Source: Hydrogenophaga sp040372165 (lineage in GTDB: Bacteria; Pseudomonadota; Gammaproteobacteria; Burkholderiales; Burkholderiaceae_C). From it: a stretch of 64,000 nucleotides of DNA. The notes beneath the pieces are model-generated. The model saw only the letters and a list, made by a program, of their open reading frames with translations, was not told the origin of the DNA and did not search any database. Of this stretch, positions 53,828 through 61,497 are shown piece after piece. The position numbers and the translations under genes are program-made. Location of the stretch: the NCBI RefSeq assembly GCF_040372165.1, contig NZ_BAABWG010000002.1, positions 558,001-622,000 on the forward strand, in the 5' to 3' direction. Positions within the stretch are counted from its first letter, which is position 1, and each line of letters opens with the position of its first letter.

Positions 53828-54631
53828 CTAAAACGGCCGGAGAATGGCGCGAACGGGGCTGGCGTCGGCCTGCATCAGCTTGAGCGGCAAGGCAATGAGC
53901 TCGAAGTCGCCCTCAGGCACGTCGTCGAGCACCAGGTTCTCGAGCACGCGCATGCCACGTTGGCGAATCACCTGATGGCTGTCCAGCGTCTTGCTGTTCG
54001 CCGGGTCGATGCTGGCGGTGTCGATGCCAATGAGGATCACACCCTGATCGGCCAGCCATGTGACCGTTTCCGGGGCGAACGCGGGGAGCGCTTCGTCAAA
54101 CCGGTCTTGCGGCATGCGCTCGTAGACGCGCACCAGAATTCGGGGTGGAAGTGGCCCCCACGCTCCGCCGCTGCGCGGGTCGCTGCCCCCCGAGGGGGCT
54201 GATTCGCCTCGGGAGCGGCCCTGCGGCAAGTCTGTAGGCCCCCGCGCTCCGCCGCTGTGCGGGTCGCTGCCCCCCGAGGGGGCTGATTCGCCTCGGGAGC
54301 GGCCCTGCGGCGAATCGGTTGTCATGGCATGCGACAGGTGTTCCACCCGGATCAGGGGCCCACAGCCAATCGCATGGATCACGCGGCAGTGCCCGATGAA
54401 CGGTTCCAGAGGCACCTGACCAATGGCTTGTCCTTCGGGGTCGTAGTGCAAAGGCGCGTCGGCATGCGCGCCCACATGCGGCGACAGTGTCACGGCGCTC
54501 ACGTTGACGGGGCAGCCCGGGCCGAGGCTCGCCACCCATTCCTGCGAATAGGGCGTGTCGCCGGGAAACACGGGGGAGCCGTGCTGCACCGGTGGCGAAA
54601 TGTCAAAGATCTGACGCGACGACTGGTCCAT
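53828..54631 (-). CDS. kynB: Kynurenine formamidase with in-frame repeat insertion
   Basis: Cyclase-family amidase that hydrolyses N-formylkynurenine. The metal-binding motif HVGAHADAPLH is intact and the C-terminal core GIDTASIDPANSKTLDSHQV is normal. ATG 54631 gives 267 residues; an upstream TTG at 54682 is less likely. Typical KynB is about 210. The excess is two nearly identical 28-residue units (beginning PQGRSRGESAPSGGSDP) between the strands GPLIRVEHL and RILVRVYERM, encoded by a tandem 84-bp repeat. The reading frame is kept and the catalytic motif is upstream of it, so the enzyme could still work. Confidence 0.93.
   Translation of the reverse strand: MDQSSRQIFDISPPVQHGSPVFPGDTPYSQEWVASLGPGCPVNVSAVTLSPHVGAHADAPLHYDPEGQAIGQVPLEPFIGHCRVIHAIGCGPLIRVEHLSHAMTTDSPQGRSRGESAPSGGSDPHSGGARGPTDLPQGRSRGESAPSGGSDPRSGGAWGPLPPRILVRVYERMPQDRFDEALPAFAPETVTWLADQGVILIGIDTASIDPANSKTLDSHQVIRQRGMRVLENLVLDDVPEGDFELIALPLKLMQADASPVRAILRPF
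54153..54311. repeat. Tandem GC-rich repeat inside kynB
   Basis: Two 75-bp copies, 54153-54227 and 54237-54311, period 84 bp, differing at only about two positions. Each contains the palindromic core GCCCCC-CGA-GGGGGC. The composition and palindromes resemble dispersed intergenic REP-like elements of Comamonadaceae; no third copy was found in the window. Confidence 0.9.
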
Positions 54632-54727
54632 GGGCGGCAAAGTTATCACCGCGTTTGCGGGTGTGGTGTCGGTTATTTCCAACGCCTGCCCACTTTTTGC
54701 GCCTGATGCCAGCCAGGCGCCAGTACG

Positions 54728-55663
54728 TCACGCGGGCAGCGTCGCGACGATCACTTTCAGCGCCCGGTCGTTCGACACGTCGGCGAAGGCTGGCGGGTTG
54801 GATAAGCGTTCTTCAACCACCATCGTGGGCGCCTCTGTGCGCAGCAAGTCGTGCAGAAATGACTCCGGAATCTCCGGTGCGTTCAGGCACAGCAGTGCTT
54901 TGCCGCCCGGCAACAGCAGCTCGGGCAGGCGGCGCACCAGACGCGCGTAGTCTTTGTTCGCAACGAAGCTGCCCTTCTGGTAGCTCGGCGGGTCCATGAT
55001 GATCAAGTCGTAAGGGCCCATGCGCTTGAGCTTGCCCCAGGACTTGAACAGGTCGTGCACCAGAAACTTGGCTCTGCGCTCCAGCGGTGTCCCAGCAAAG
55101 TTCAGCCGGTGGTTGTCCCGGCCCGTGGCCATGGGGCCAGAAGCCATGTCCAGGTTGATCACCTCGGCCGCGTCGCCTTGAAGGGCCGCCACAGAAAACG
55201 CGCAGGTGTAGGCAAACAGATTGAGCACCTGACCATGCCTGGCGTTCTCGCGTACCCAACGCCGCCCTTCGGCCATGTCCAGAAACAGCCCCCGGTTCTG
55301 GCCCGCCAGCACGTTCACGCGGTATTGCGCGCCGTTCTCCGTCACCACGTGTGGCTCGGGCACGCTGCCGGCCATCAACTCGGTCACCGGCCGGCTCACC
55401 GGGCCATCCGGTTTGCGGCGCTGGAACACCCAGTTCAAAGGCTGACCGTTGCCAATGCTGGCCCAACGCAAGGCCAGCGCATCACCGATCGCCTGAACTT
55501 CTTCCTCGGTCGACTCGCCGAACTTGGTCACCACCCACACAGGGCTGTACCAATCCAGCGTCCAGTCTTCACAACCAGGATAAAGGCCTCCACGGCCATG
55601 AAAAATGCGGCTGGCGTCAGAACCAGGCGTGGCGAGATGAGTGGCTTCAATCAATGCGTTCAT
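54728..55663 (-). CDS. Class I SAM-dependent rRNA-methyltransferase-like protein
   Basis: Protein of 311 residues of the RlmI/RlmKL-like SAM methyltransferase group. SAM-binding region VLNLFAYTCAFSVAALQGDAAEVINLDMA, the target-base motif IIMDPPSYQKGSF, and a preceding conserved stretch NRGLFLDMAEGRRWVRENA are all present. It lacks the PUA domain of RlmI. The RNA target is not known. Start ATG 55663 begins MNALIEATHLATPG. Confidence 0.87.
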   Translation of the reverse strand: MNALIEATHLATPGSDASRIFHGRGGLYPGCEDWTLDWYSPVWVVTKFGESTEEEVQAIGDALALRWASIGNGQPLNWVFQRRKPDGPVSRPVTELMAGSVPEPHVVTENGAQYRVNVLAGQNRGLFLDMAEGRRWVRENARHGQVLNLFAYTCAFSVAALQGDAAEVINLDMASGPMATGRDNHRLNFAGTPLERRAKFLVHDLFKSWGKLKRMGPYDLIIMDPPSYQKGSFVANKDYARLVRRLPELLLPGGKALLCLNAPEIPESFLHDLLRTEAPTMVVEERLSNPPAFADVSNDRALKVIVATLPA

Positions 55664-55701
55664 AAGGTCGAACGAGTCTAACCAAATCCATCACGAGAAC
55701 A

Positions 55702-55895
55702 GGTCACTCCAACCCCCAGGCTCCCGAAGATCCGGCTCCGCCGGTCCAAGGGAGCGTCCCCCTCCCGCCGATGGCGAGAGATAGGGGCTGAGGGCCGCGG
55801 CTCCAGACATGCCTGCGCATGTCTGGACGTGCCCGAAGAGCCCCCGCCTCTGGCGGGGGTGCGGAGGCGCAAAGCGCCGCAGGGGGTGACTCCAA
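55702..55895. repeat. Hairpin-dense intergenic segment
   Basis: About 190 bases between the methyltransferase and YkgJ genes with three strong hairpins: TCCAGACATG/CATGTCTGGA (55802-55827), CCCCCGCC/GGCGGGGG (55841-55859) and GGCGC/GCGCC (55866-55878). The segment is flanked by imperfect direct repeats related to GTSACTCCAAC followed by CCCCCAG, at about 55703 and 55887. It looks like a miniature repeat element; no gene was supported in it. Confidence 0.6.
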
Positions 55896-56234
55896 CTAAA
55901 CCCCCAGCCATTCCCCCAACGGCATCAGCCCATGTCGCACCCGCGCCTTGTTGCAACCGTAGGTGCCTTCTTGCAACTCCGCGCACGGGCGTGATCGGTT
56001 TTCGTAAATCGTGCAGGTCACCAGTTCGCCCACATTGCCTGCCAGGGCCTCGCAGCGTATCGGCACCTCTCCCGTGCCCTTCATGCGGCAGGTGCTGCCA
56101 TTGACCACTTCGGTCATGGCCTCGGGCACCGTGCCGCCCATCACATCCAGTTCGTAAACCGAGAACTCCACCCGATAACTCTGGCAGCAAGCGCCGCAGG
56201 TCAGGCAGGCGGGCAGGGTAGGCGCTTGCGTCAT
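55896..56234 (-). CDS. YkgJ-family Cys-cluster protein, copy 2
   Basis: Protein of 112 residues with the YkgJ (UPF0153-like) pattern: CLTCGACCQSYRVEF near residue 10, then STCRMKG, IRCEAL, VTCTIYENRSRPCAEL, YGCNKAR. These cysteines are thought to bind a Zn or Fe-S centre. It starts at 56234, overlapping the stop of the upstream paralogue as ATGA. Confidence 0.85.
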   Translation of the reverse strand: MTQAPTLPACLTCGACCQSYRVEFSVYELDVMGGTVPEAMTEVVNGSTCRMKGTGEVPIRCEALAGNVGELVTCTIYENRSRPCAELQEGTYGCNKARVRHGLMPLGEWLGV

Positions 56235-56548
56235 ACCGGCACCACGTCCACTGGCAGCAGACCATGGCGTCGCCGTGCTTGCGCGCAAGCGTCACTGCCC
56301 TCCGCAAACTCTTGACAAGGGTTCGGGCGCCATTCGTAAATGCCGCAGCTCACCTTGTCGCCGATGGCGCCGTACAAGGCGGTGCAGCGGGGCGGGTTGT
56401 GGTCGGTTCCGCGCAAGCGGCAGAGGGTATCTGTCAGTTCGGTGGCCAGCCCGGCAGGCACGCGCCCCCCATGGTCTTGCGACTCATGGATGGAGAAATC
56501 CACCCGAAAGCTGGCGCAGCACGCACCACAGGCTTGACATTGGCTCAC
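56231..56548 (-). CDS. YkgJ-family Cys-cluster protein, copy 1
   Basis: Protein of 105 residues starting VSQCQACGACCASFRVDFS if GTG 56548 is used, which is the natural family N-terminus; an ATG at 56662 would add an unlikely hydrophobic extension. Cysteines follow in DTLCRLRG, PRCTALYG, VSCGIYEWRPNPCQEF, DACAQAR. Clearly paralogous to the next gene (same Cys spacing), so the pair arose by tandem duplication. Confidence 0.8.
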   Translation of the reverse strand: MSQCQACGACCASFRVDFSIHESQDHGGRVPAGLATELTDTLCRLRGTDHNPPRCTALYGAIGDKVSCGIYEWRPNPCQEFAEGSDACAQARRRHGLLPVDVVPV

Positions 56549-56779
56549 GGCAAGTCCGAATAAAAGGCAACAAAGAAGACGACGAAGACCGGAAGGGAAG
56601 AAAATCCGATACGCGAGTGGTGTGTGCACCCGGCTGAAGCCGAGTGAAACCGAAGTGCTCACGTCCTCACATCGGTTGGCGCTGCGGGCTGCGTGTGCTG
56701 TTCATGTATACGAGAGCAGGAACGGCGGCAGTGCTGGCGCTGGGTGGCGAGATTATGCCGGGATCTCAGGCTGGCTGGA

Positions 56780-57361
56780 TCAACTTGTTTGTGCCAGTCT
56801 CGCGGCCGCCACAATCTTGCCCAACATGCGGCGTCGAATCCCGCCACTGACTGGCCGAATGAGATACCAGTAGGGGGTGAACTGGCGCTTGGACTCAGGC
56901 GTGGGGCAATGGATTCGGGTGCGGGTTTCCAGCCGCGTCCCTCCCTGCCGGTCAGGAATGGCTCGCACGTCCAGAGCGAGCTTGGGTTGATCGGTAATGG
57001 CCATGTAGGCGTCGAGGTTGGCCACATCGAGCAGGCCATAGTCGAGCCTCCAGAATTTGCCTGCCAGTCCATACAGCCGCTCAGGCAAGGCGTCCTGATC
57101 GGGCGTCAAACGCGTGAAGCTGTGCAGGCCGAAGGGCTCATTCGGAAGGGCAACAGACGCATGGCCCAGACGTCGGGCGATGCGCCCCGGCAGCTCCCTC
57201 AAGCCGATGGCCAACGCAAACCAGCGGTCCGGCGCACGCAAAGCCGGGTCGATGTGCGGTGCAATGGTTTCAGGTGACAAGTCTGGCACCTGCAGCGAGT
57301 GGGTTTCGGCGAAATCCCATTGCGGCAGCACTTGTTCGAGCGTTGGACTGTTCGGGGTCAT
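56780..57361 (-). CDS. Conserved hypothetical protein
   Basis: Protein of 193 residues, no signal peptide or membrane helix. Conserved-looking stretches are RAPDRWFALAIGLRELPGRIARRLG, LYGLAGKFWRLDYGLL, PKLALDVRAIPDRQGGTRLETRTRIHCPTPESKRQFTPYWYLIRPVSGGIRRRML. The end resembles the closing helix of small lipid-binding (SRPBCC-like) proteins, but this is only an impression. Lies 111 bp downstream of argF and 117 bp upstream of the ATG 56662 region. Confidence 0.7.
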   Translation of the reverse strand: MTPNSPTLEQVLPQWDFAETHSLQVPDLSPETIAPHIDPALRAPDRWFALAIGLRELPGRIARRLGHASVALPNEPFGLHSFTRLTPDQDALPERLYGLAGKFWRLDYGLLDVANLDAYMAITDQPKLALDVRAIPDRQGGTRLETRTRIHCPTPESKRQFTPYWYLIRPVSGGIRRRMLGKIVAAARLAQTS

Positions 57362-57472
57362 GTTGACGCGGCATCTTCAATGTTGGCGACGGCCGCTGCG
57401 CTTAACTTTGCTGCGCAAAGTGAGCCTGCGCCGAAACAGCCTGCGCCGCTTCGCAGCCGGCCACTTGGCGCT

Positions 57473-58420
57473 TTACGCCAAGCGTCCGAGCAAAAGGAGC
57501 TCCATGAGCGCCTTTTGCACATGCATTCTGTTTTCTGCTTCGTCCCAGACGACGGATTGGGGGCCGTCGATGACTTCGGAGGTGACTTCTTCGCCGCGGT
57601 GGGCGGGCAGGCAGTGCATGAACAGCGCGTCAGGCTTGGCCACGGCCATCATGTCTTCATCAACGCACCAGTCGGCGAAGGCCTTGCGGCGGGCTTCGTT
57701 TTCGGCCTCGTAGCCCATGCTGGTCCACACGTCGGTGGTGACCAGGTCGGCGCCTTTGCAGGCTTCCTTCGGGTCTTTGAAGACCTTGAAGCAGCTCTTG
57801 TCGCCAATGCCGGCGAGCTTGGCATCGACTTCGTAGCCACTGGGCGTGCTCACGTGCACGGTGAAGTCGAGCATTTCGGCTGCCTGCAGCCAGGTGTTGG
57901 CCATGTTGTTGCCGTCGCCCACCCAGGTCACGACCTTGCCTTTGATCGCGTCGAGCGGGTTGCCCGAGGCGGCGGGGCGGTGCTCCACCATGGTGAACAG
58001 GTCGGCCAGGATCTGGCAGGGGTGGAATTCGTTGGTCAGACCGTTGATGACGGGCACGCGAGAAAACTCGGCGAAGCGCTCGATCTTGGTCTGCTCGTAG
58101 GTTCGGATCATCACCAGGTCGACCATGCGGCTGATCACGCGTGCGCTGTCTTCGATGGGCTCGGCGCGGCCGAGCTGGCTGTCGCCTGTGGTCAGGTGCA
58201 CGACAGAGCCGCCCATCTGGTACATGCCGGCCTCGAAGCTCACGCGGGTGCGGGTGCTGGCCTTCTCGAAGATCAGGGCCAGTGTCCGGTCAGGGTCGGC
58301 GAAAGGCTGGTACTTCTCGACGGCCTTGAACTTTTGCTTGATGAAAGCCGCACGCTGGAAGAGGTAGCCGGTCTCGTCGGCTGTGAGGTCCTTGAATTGC
58401 AGATAGTGACGGATGCTCAT
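57473..58420 (-). CDS. argF: Ornithine carbamoyltransferase
   Basis: Forms citrulline from ornithine and carbamoyl phosphate. The 315-residue protein has the carbamoyl phosphate motif FEKASTRTRVSFE and the ornithine-side motif HCLPAHRGEEV. Start MSIRHYLQFKDLTADE at 58420 is family-like; 75 bp separate it from argD, on the same strand. Confidence 0.97.
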   Translation of the reverse strand: MSIRHYLQFKDLTADETGYLFQRAAFIKQKFKAVEKYQPFADPDRTLALIFEKASTRTRVSFEAGMYQMGGSVVHLTTGDSQLGRAEPIEDSARVISRMVDLVMIRTYEQTKIERFAEFSRVPVINGLTNEFHPCQILADLFTMVEHRPAASGNPLDAIKGKVVTWVGDGNNMANTWLQAAEMLDFTVHVSTPSGYEVDAKLAGIGDKSCFKVFKDPKEACKGADLVTTDVWTSMGYEAENEARRKAFADWCVDEDMMAVAKPDALFMHCLPAHRGEEVTSEVIDGPQSVVWDEAENRMHVQKALMELLLLGRLA

Positions 58421-58495
58421 GGGAACGGACAGAGTGATGTCTGACGGAAATGGGGTGGACAACTGACTGGGTGGGTCAGGGCGCGCTGGCCTTGT

Positions 58496-59701
58496 TTACT
58501 CAGCCAGGAAAGCTTCGATCAGCGGCACCAGAATGCCAATGATCTCGTCGGCTTCCGCGCCGCTGATGACCAGCGGAGGCACGAGACGAATCACGGAATC
58601 TGCCGTAACGGAGAGCAGCAAACCGGCTTGCGCAGCGCGTTGCGCAAGCACGCCACAGGGGCGGTCCAGTTCAATGCCGATCATCAAGCCCTGGCCGCGC
58701 ACCTCTTTCACGCCCTTGGTGTTCATCAGTCGGGTGTTCAGCTGCGTGAGCAGCAGCTCGCCCATCTTGGCGGCGTTCTCCAGCAGGCCTTCTTCCTCCA
58801 TGATCTTGATGGTGGCCACGCCGGCGCGCATGGCCAGCGGGTTGCCGCCAAACGTGGTGCCGTGGTTGCCCGGCTGGAAGATGTTGGCTGCCTTGGGGCC
58901 TGCCACGACGGCGCCGATCGGCACGCCGGAGCCCAGGCCTTTGGCCAGCGGCATCACGTCTGGCGTGATGCCGGCCCACTGGTGGGCAAACCATTTGCCG
59001 GTGCGGCCCATACCGCACTGCACTTCGTCGATCATGAGCAACCAGTCCTTGGCGTCGCACATGGCGCGAACCTGCTGCAGATATTCGACACGCATCGGGT
59101 TGATGCCACCTTCGCCCTGGATGGTCTCGAAAAACACGGCCACCACGTCCGGGTCGTTCTCGGTTGCGGTGCGCAAGGCTTCGATGTCGTTCACCGGCAC
59201 GCGGATGAAGCCCTCCACCAATGGGCCGAAACCTGCCTGGATCTTGGGGTTGCCGGTGGCGCTCAGCGTGGCGATGGATCGGCCATGGAAAGCCTTTTCG
59301 TAGACCACGATCTTGGGCTTGGCAATGCCTTTGTCATGGCCGTACTTGCGTGCCATTTTCAAAGCTGCCTCATTGGCCTCCAGGCCAGTGCTGCAGAAGA
59401 ACACGTTGGTCATGCCAGAGCGCTCCACCAGCATCTGTGCCAAGGCTTCCTGGCCAGGCACGTGGTAGTAGTTGCAGCAGTGGATCAACTGGCCCACTTG
59501 CTCCTGCAATGCCTTGACCAGCTTCGGATGAGCGTGTCCCAGGGTGTTGACCGCGATGCCCGCCAGACCGTCCAGGTATTCCTTTCCGTCCACGTCCCAC
59601 ATGCGGCAGCCTTTGCCATGGCTCATGGCAATCGGCAGTCGACCGTACGTGTTCATCACGTGCGGGGACGTCGGGATGGTAGGGGCAGCATTGGCACTCA
59701 T
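58496..59701 (-). CDS. argD: Acetylornithine aminotransferase
   Basis: Class III PLP transaminase of arginine synthesis (401 residues), possibly also used for succinyldiaminopimelate. Family stretches: YGRLPIAMSHGKGCRMWDVDGKEYLDGLAGIAVNTLGHAHP, STGLEANEAALKMARKYG, FHGRSIATLSATGN, PLP aspartate in LLMIDEVQCGMGRTG, and the catalytic lysine in MPLAKGLGSGVPIGA. Start ATG 59701. Its leader carries a terminator-like hairpin. Confidence 0.95.
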   Translation of the reverse strand: MSANAAPTIPTSPHVMNTYGRLPIAMSHGKGCRMWDVDGKEYLDGLAGIAVNTLGHAHPKLVKALQEQVGQLIHCCNYYHVPGQEALAQMLVERSGMTNVFFCSTGLEANEAALKMARKYGHDKGIAKPKIVVYEKAFHGRSIATLSATGNPKIQAGFGPLVEGFIRVPVNDIEALRTATENDPDVVAVFFETIQGEGGINPMRVEYLQQVRAMCDAKDWLLMIDEVQCGMGRTGKWFAHQWAGITPDVMPLAKGLGSGVPIGAVVAGPKAANIFQPGNHGTTFGGNPLAMRAGVATIKIMEEEGLLENAAKMGELLLTQLNTRLMNTKGVKEVRGQGLMIGIELDRPCGVLAQRAAQAGLLLSVTADSVIRLVPPLVISGAEADEIIGILVPLIEAFLAE

Positions 59702-59755
59702 GTTCAGAAACTCCGTGCAGTCGTCAGGCAAGACCGGTCTGGTCCGGGTGGAACG

Positions 59756-59790
59756 GCAAAAAACAAAGCGGCTCAACGAAAGTTGAGCCG
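59756..59790 (-). terminator. Terminator-like hairpin in the argD leader
   Basis: On the minus strand CGGCTCAAC-TTTC-GTTGAGCCG (perfect 9-bp stem, 59769-59790) is followed by CTTTGTTTTTTG. It lies 55-89 bp upstream of the argD start, inside the transcribed leader if the promoter is further upstream. Confidence 0.72.
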
Positions 59791-59901
59791 TTGAATGCCG
59801 ATTCTAGAGGCATGCGAGGCATTGTGTTGTTGCCAATTGATCATCACAGCCATGCGCCGGGTGCTGCCCGTCCAGAGCCTGCCGGCAAGGATCGGGGCCT
59901 T

Positions 59902-59931
59902 TTGCCTCTCAAGTCTTATATAAGATATAAT
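59902..59931 (+). promoter_or_regulatory. Promoter with GntR-like operator ahead of DUF3579
   Basis: TTGCCT (59902-59907), 18-bp spacer, perfect TATAAT (59926-59931). The last 12 bases of the spacer are TCTTATATAAGA (59914-59925), the same palindrome as in the gntR/mdh region, placed against the -10 in the same way. It reads toward the DUF3579 gene about 190 bp downstream. Confidence 0.7.
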
Positions 59932-60116
59932 TCTCATTGTCCGGATGCATGTTTCACAAAATGAAATTCAAGCGATCCTTGAGCTGTTGTGTGGAGCGCT
60001 GGACAATGAGTGAGTGGCTTGTTCGTCAGCACCCCGACAGAACAGGCGTTTCCAATCTCACAGGCGCGTCAAACGCGCGTCTGTGAGTTATCTTCAGGAT
60101 CCAACCTCCCACCAAC
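59932..60116 (+). other. Leader before the DUF3579 gene
   Basis: About 185 bases between the promoter and the DUF3579 start, completing the 415-bp argD/DUF3579 divergent region. No further gene was recognised; I see no tRNA or known riboswitch. Confidence 0.45.
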
Positions 60117-60458
60117 ATGGCCACCAGCCCCACCAGCAAGCAAGTCTTCATCCAGGGTGTCACCCTGGACGGTCGACGTTTTCGTCCCAGCGACTGGGCC
60201 GAGCGCTTGGCGGGGGTGATGAGCCAGTTTCGCCCGGGCGGCAGCCTTGCCCGCCATGGTCACCACCACATCCAGTACTCGCCCTGGTGCATTCCCACCG
60301 TCATGAATGGTGTGAAAGTGGTCATCGTCCACACTGATCTGCGCGAAGAAGAACCCATGGCCTGGGAGTTCGTCATGAACTTTGCCAAGGACAATCAGCT
60401 GCAGGTCGCCGAGGGCTGTGTGCTGCCGGACGAGCCGCCGGCAAAGAAAACCGACTGA
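60117..60458 (+). CDS. DUF3579 family protein
   Basis: Soluble protein of 113 residues (KQVFIQGVTLDGRRFRPSDWAERLAGVMSQFRPGG, then SPWCIPTVMNGVKVVIVHTDLREEEPMAWEFVMNFAKDNQLQVAEGC). It matches the DUF3579 family, found mainly in betaproteobacteria and often near arginine genes. Function unknown. A strong promoter with a GntR-like operator lies upstream. Confidence 0.85.
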   Translation: MATSPTSKQVFIQGVTLDGRRFRPSDWAERLAGVMSQFRPGGSLARHGHHHIQYSPWCIPTVMNGVKVVIVHTDLREEEPMAWEFVMNFAKDNQLQVAEGCVLPDEPPAKKTD

Positions 60459-60827
60459 CGCCTCCCGTAGGGTGGTGCACCGCTTTCACCTGCGAGTTGA
60501 TGCTGCCGTTTGATGCAGCAGCTGGCTCCTGTGGAGTTTCAGTCATTGCATCAAGGGTTGCTTCAGCCCCTGATTCGTGGCCAGAGCCTGGCAACATCGT
60601 GTAAAGCCGGCTTACAGAGCCAGAAGGGCCAATGGCCCTGTAAGGCATTGCTGGCGGCGCTTCGCGCCAAGGCGCTCAACCTTCATTTGTTTCAGCACAG
60701 ATCTGTCATCTCCCAAACAGAGGGAAATCCGCGAATCCGGGCGCACCGCAACCGCTAAGGTGGCGTCCCTTGCACAGCCCCGGTGGCTGCGTGAATTTCC
60801 TCTTCCCCCTATCAGGAGTTGCCTATC
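60459..60827 (+). other. Gap between DUF3579 and sodC
   Basis: About 370 bases with no supported gene. It contains the hairpin AGGGCC-AAT-GGCCCT (about 60625-60639) inside a wider CTTACAG...CTGTAAG pairing and an AAGCCGGCTT palindrome near 60604-60613. No tRNA or named RNA recognised. Confidence 0.45.
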
Positions 60828-61349
60828 ATGAACTGCAAGCCATTGATTGCCACCTTCGCCCTGTCCGTTCTGTGCACTGCCGCCATGGCACAGGTCAGCG
60901 TGCCCATGAAGCTGCTGGACGCAAAAGGCGCCACCAAGGACGCAGGAGCCGTCACCGCAGAGGAGACCGAATACGGCGTGGTGTTCACCCCTCAACTCAC
61001 AGGGCTCACGCCGGGCCTGCACGGCTTCCATGTGCACCAGAACCCCGATTGCGGCCCAGCCGAAAAGGAAGGAAAAACCGTGCCAGGCGGGGCGGCAGGC
61101 GGCCATTTCGACCCGGACAATGCCAAGGCGCATGGGACACCTTGGGGCAAGGGGCACCTTGGCGATCTGCCACCGCTGTTTGTGACTGCCGACGGGTCTG
61201 CCACGCAGCCTGTTCTGGCGCCTCGCCTGAAGCTGGCTGACCTCAAAGGTCGATCCTTGATGATTCACGCCGGTGGCGACAACCATTCGGATCATCCCGC
61301 GGCCCTGGGTGGCGGTGGCGCACGCATGGCCTGTGGCGTCACACCCTGA
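60828..61349 (+). CDS. sodC: Cu/Zn superoxide dismutase
   Basis: Periplasmic superoxide dismutase of 173 residues with signal peptide MNCKPLIATFALSVLCTAAMAQ. Metal ligands appear in GFHVHQNPDCG, GGHFDPDNAKAHG, KGHLGDLP, and the copper histidine in HAGGDNHSDHP; the paired cysteines are in NPDCGP and MACGV. CAGGAG precedes ATG 60828. A strong terminator follows. Confidence 0.96.
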   Translation: MNCKPLIATFALSVLCTAAMAQVSVPMKLLDAKGATKDAGAVTAEETEYGVVFTPQLTGLTPGLHGFHVHQNPDCGPAEKEGKTVPGGAAGGHFDPDNAKAHGTPWGKGHLGDLPPLFVTADGSATQPVLAPRLKLADLKGRSLMIHAGGDNHSDHPAALGGGGARMACGVTP

Positions 61350-61379
61350 GCCTGACGCTCACTCGCCTTGATCGAGCAA

Positions 61380-61409
61380 ACGGGCGCCCTCCAAGGCGCC
61401 CGTTTTTTT
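61380..61409 (+). terminator. Intrinsic terminator after sodC
   Basis: CGGGCGCC-CTCCAA-GGCGCCCG stem followed by seven T residues, 30 bp after the sodC stop. Confidence 0.93.
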
Positions 61410-61497
61410 GCCTCGCGACGGCGCCTTGTGAGCATGGGATATGCTGTCTGGCTTGAGATCCCCCCATTGAACAACCAACAGCTGGAGTCAGGACATC

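Noticed and set aside
55678..56307. Open frame through the hairpin segment and YkgJ genes
   Set aside because: Different frame from both Cys-cluster proteins and reads through repeats; no product recognised.
57406..57420. CTTTGC/GCAAAG hairpin downstream of argF
   Set aside because: Short stem without a T run; too weak to call a terminator.
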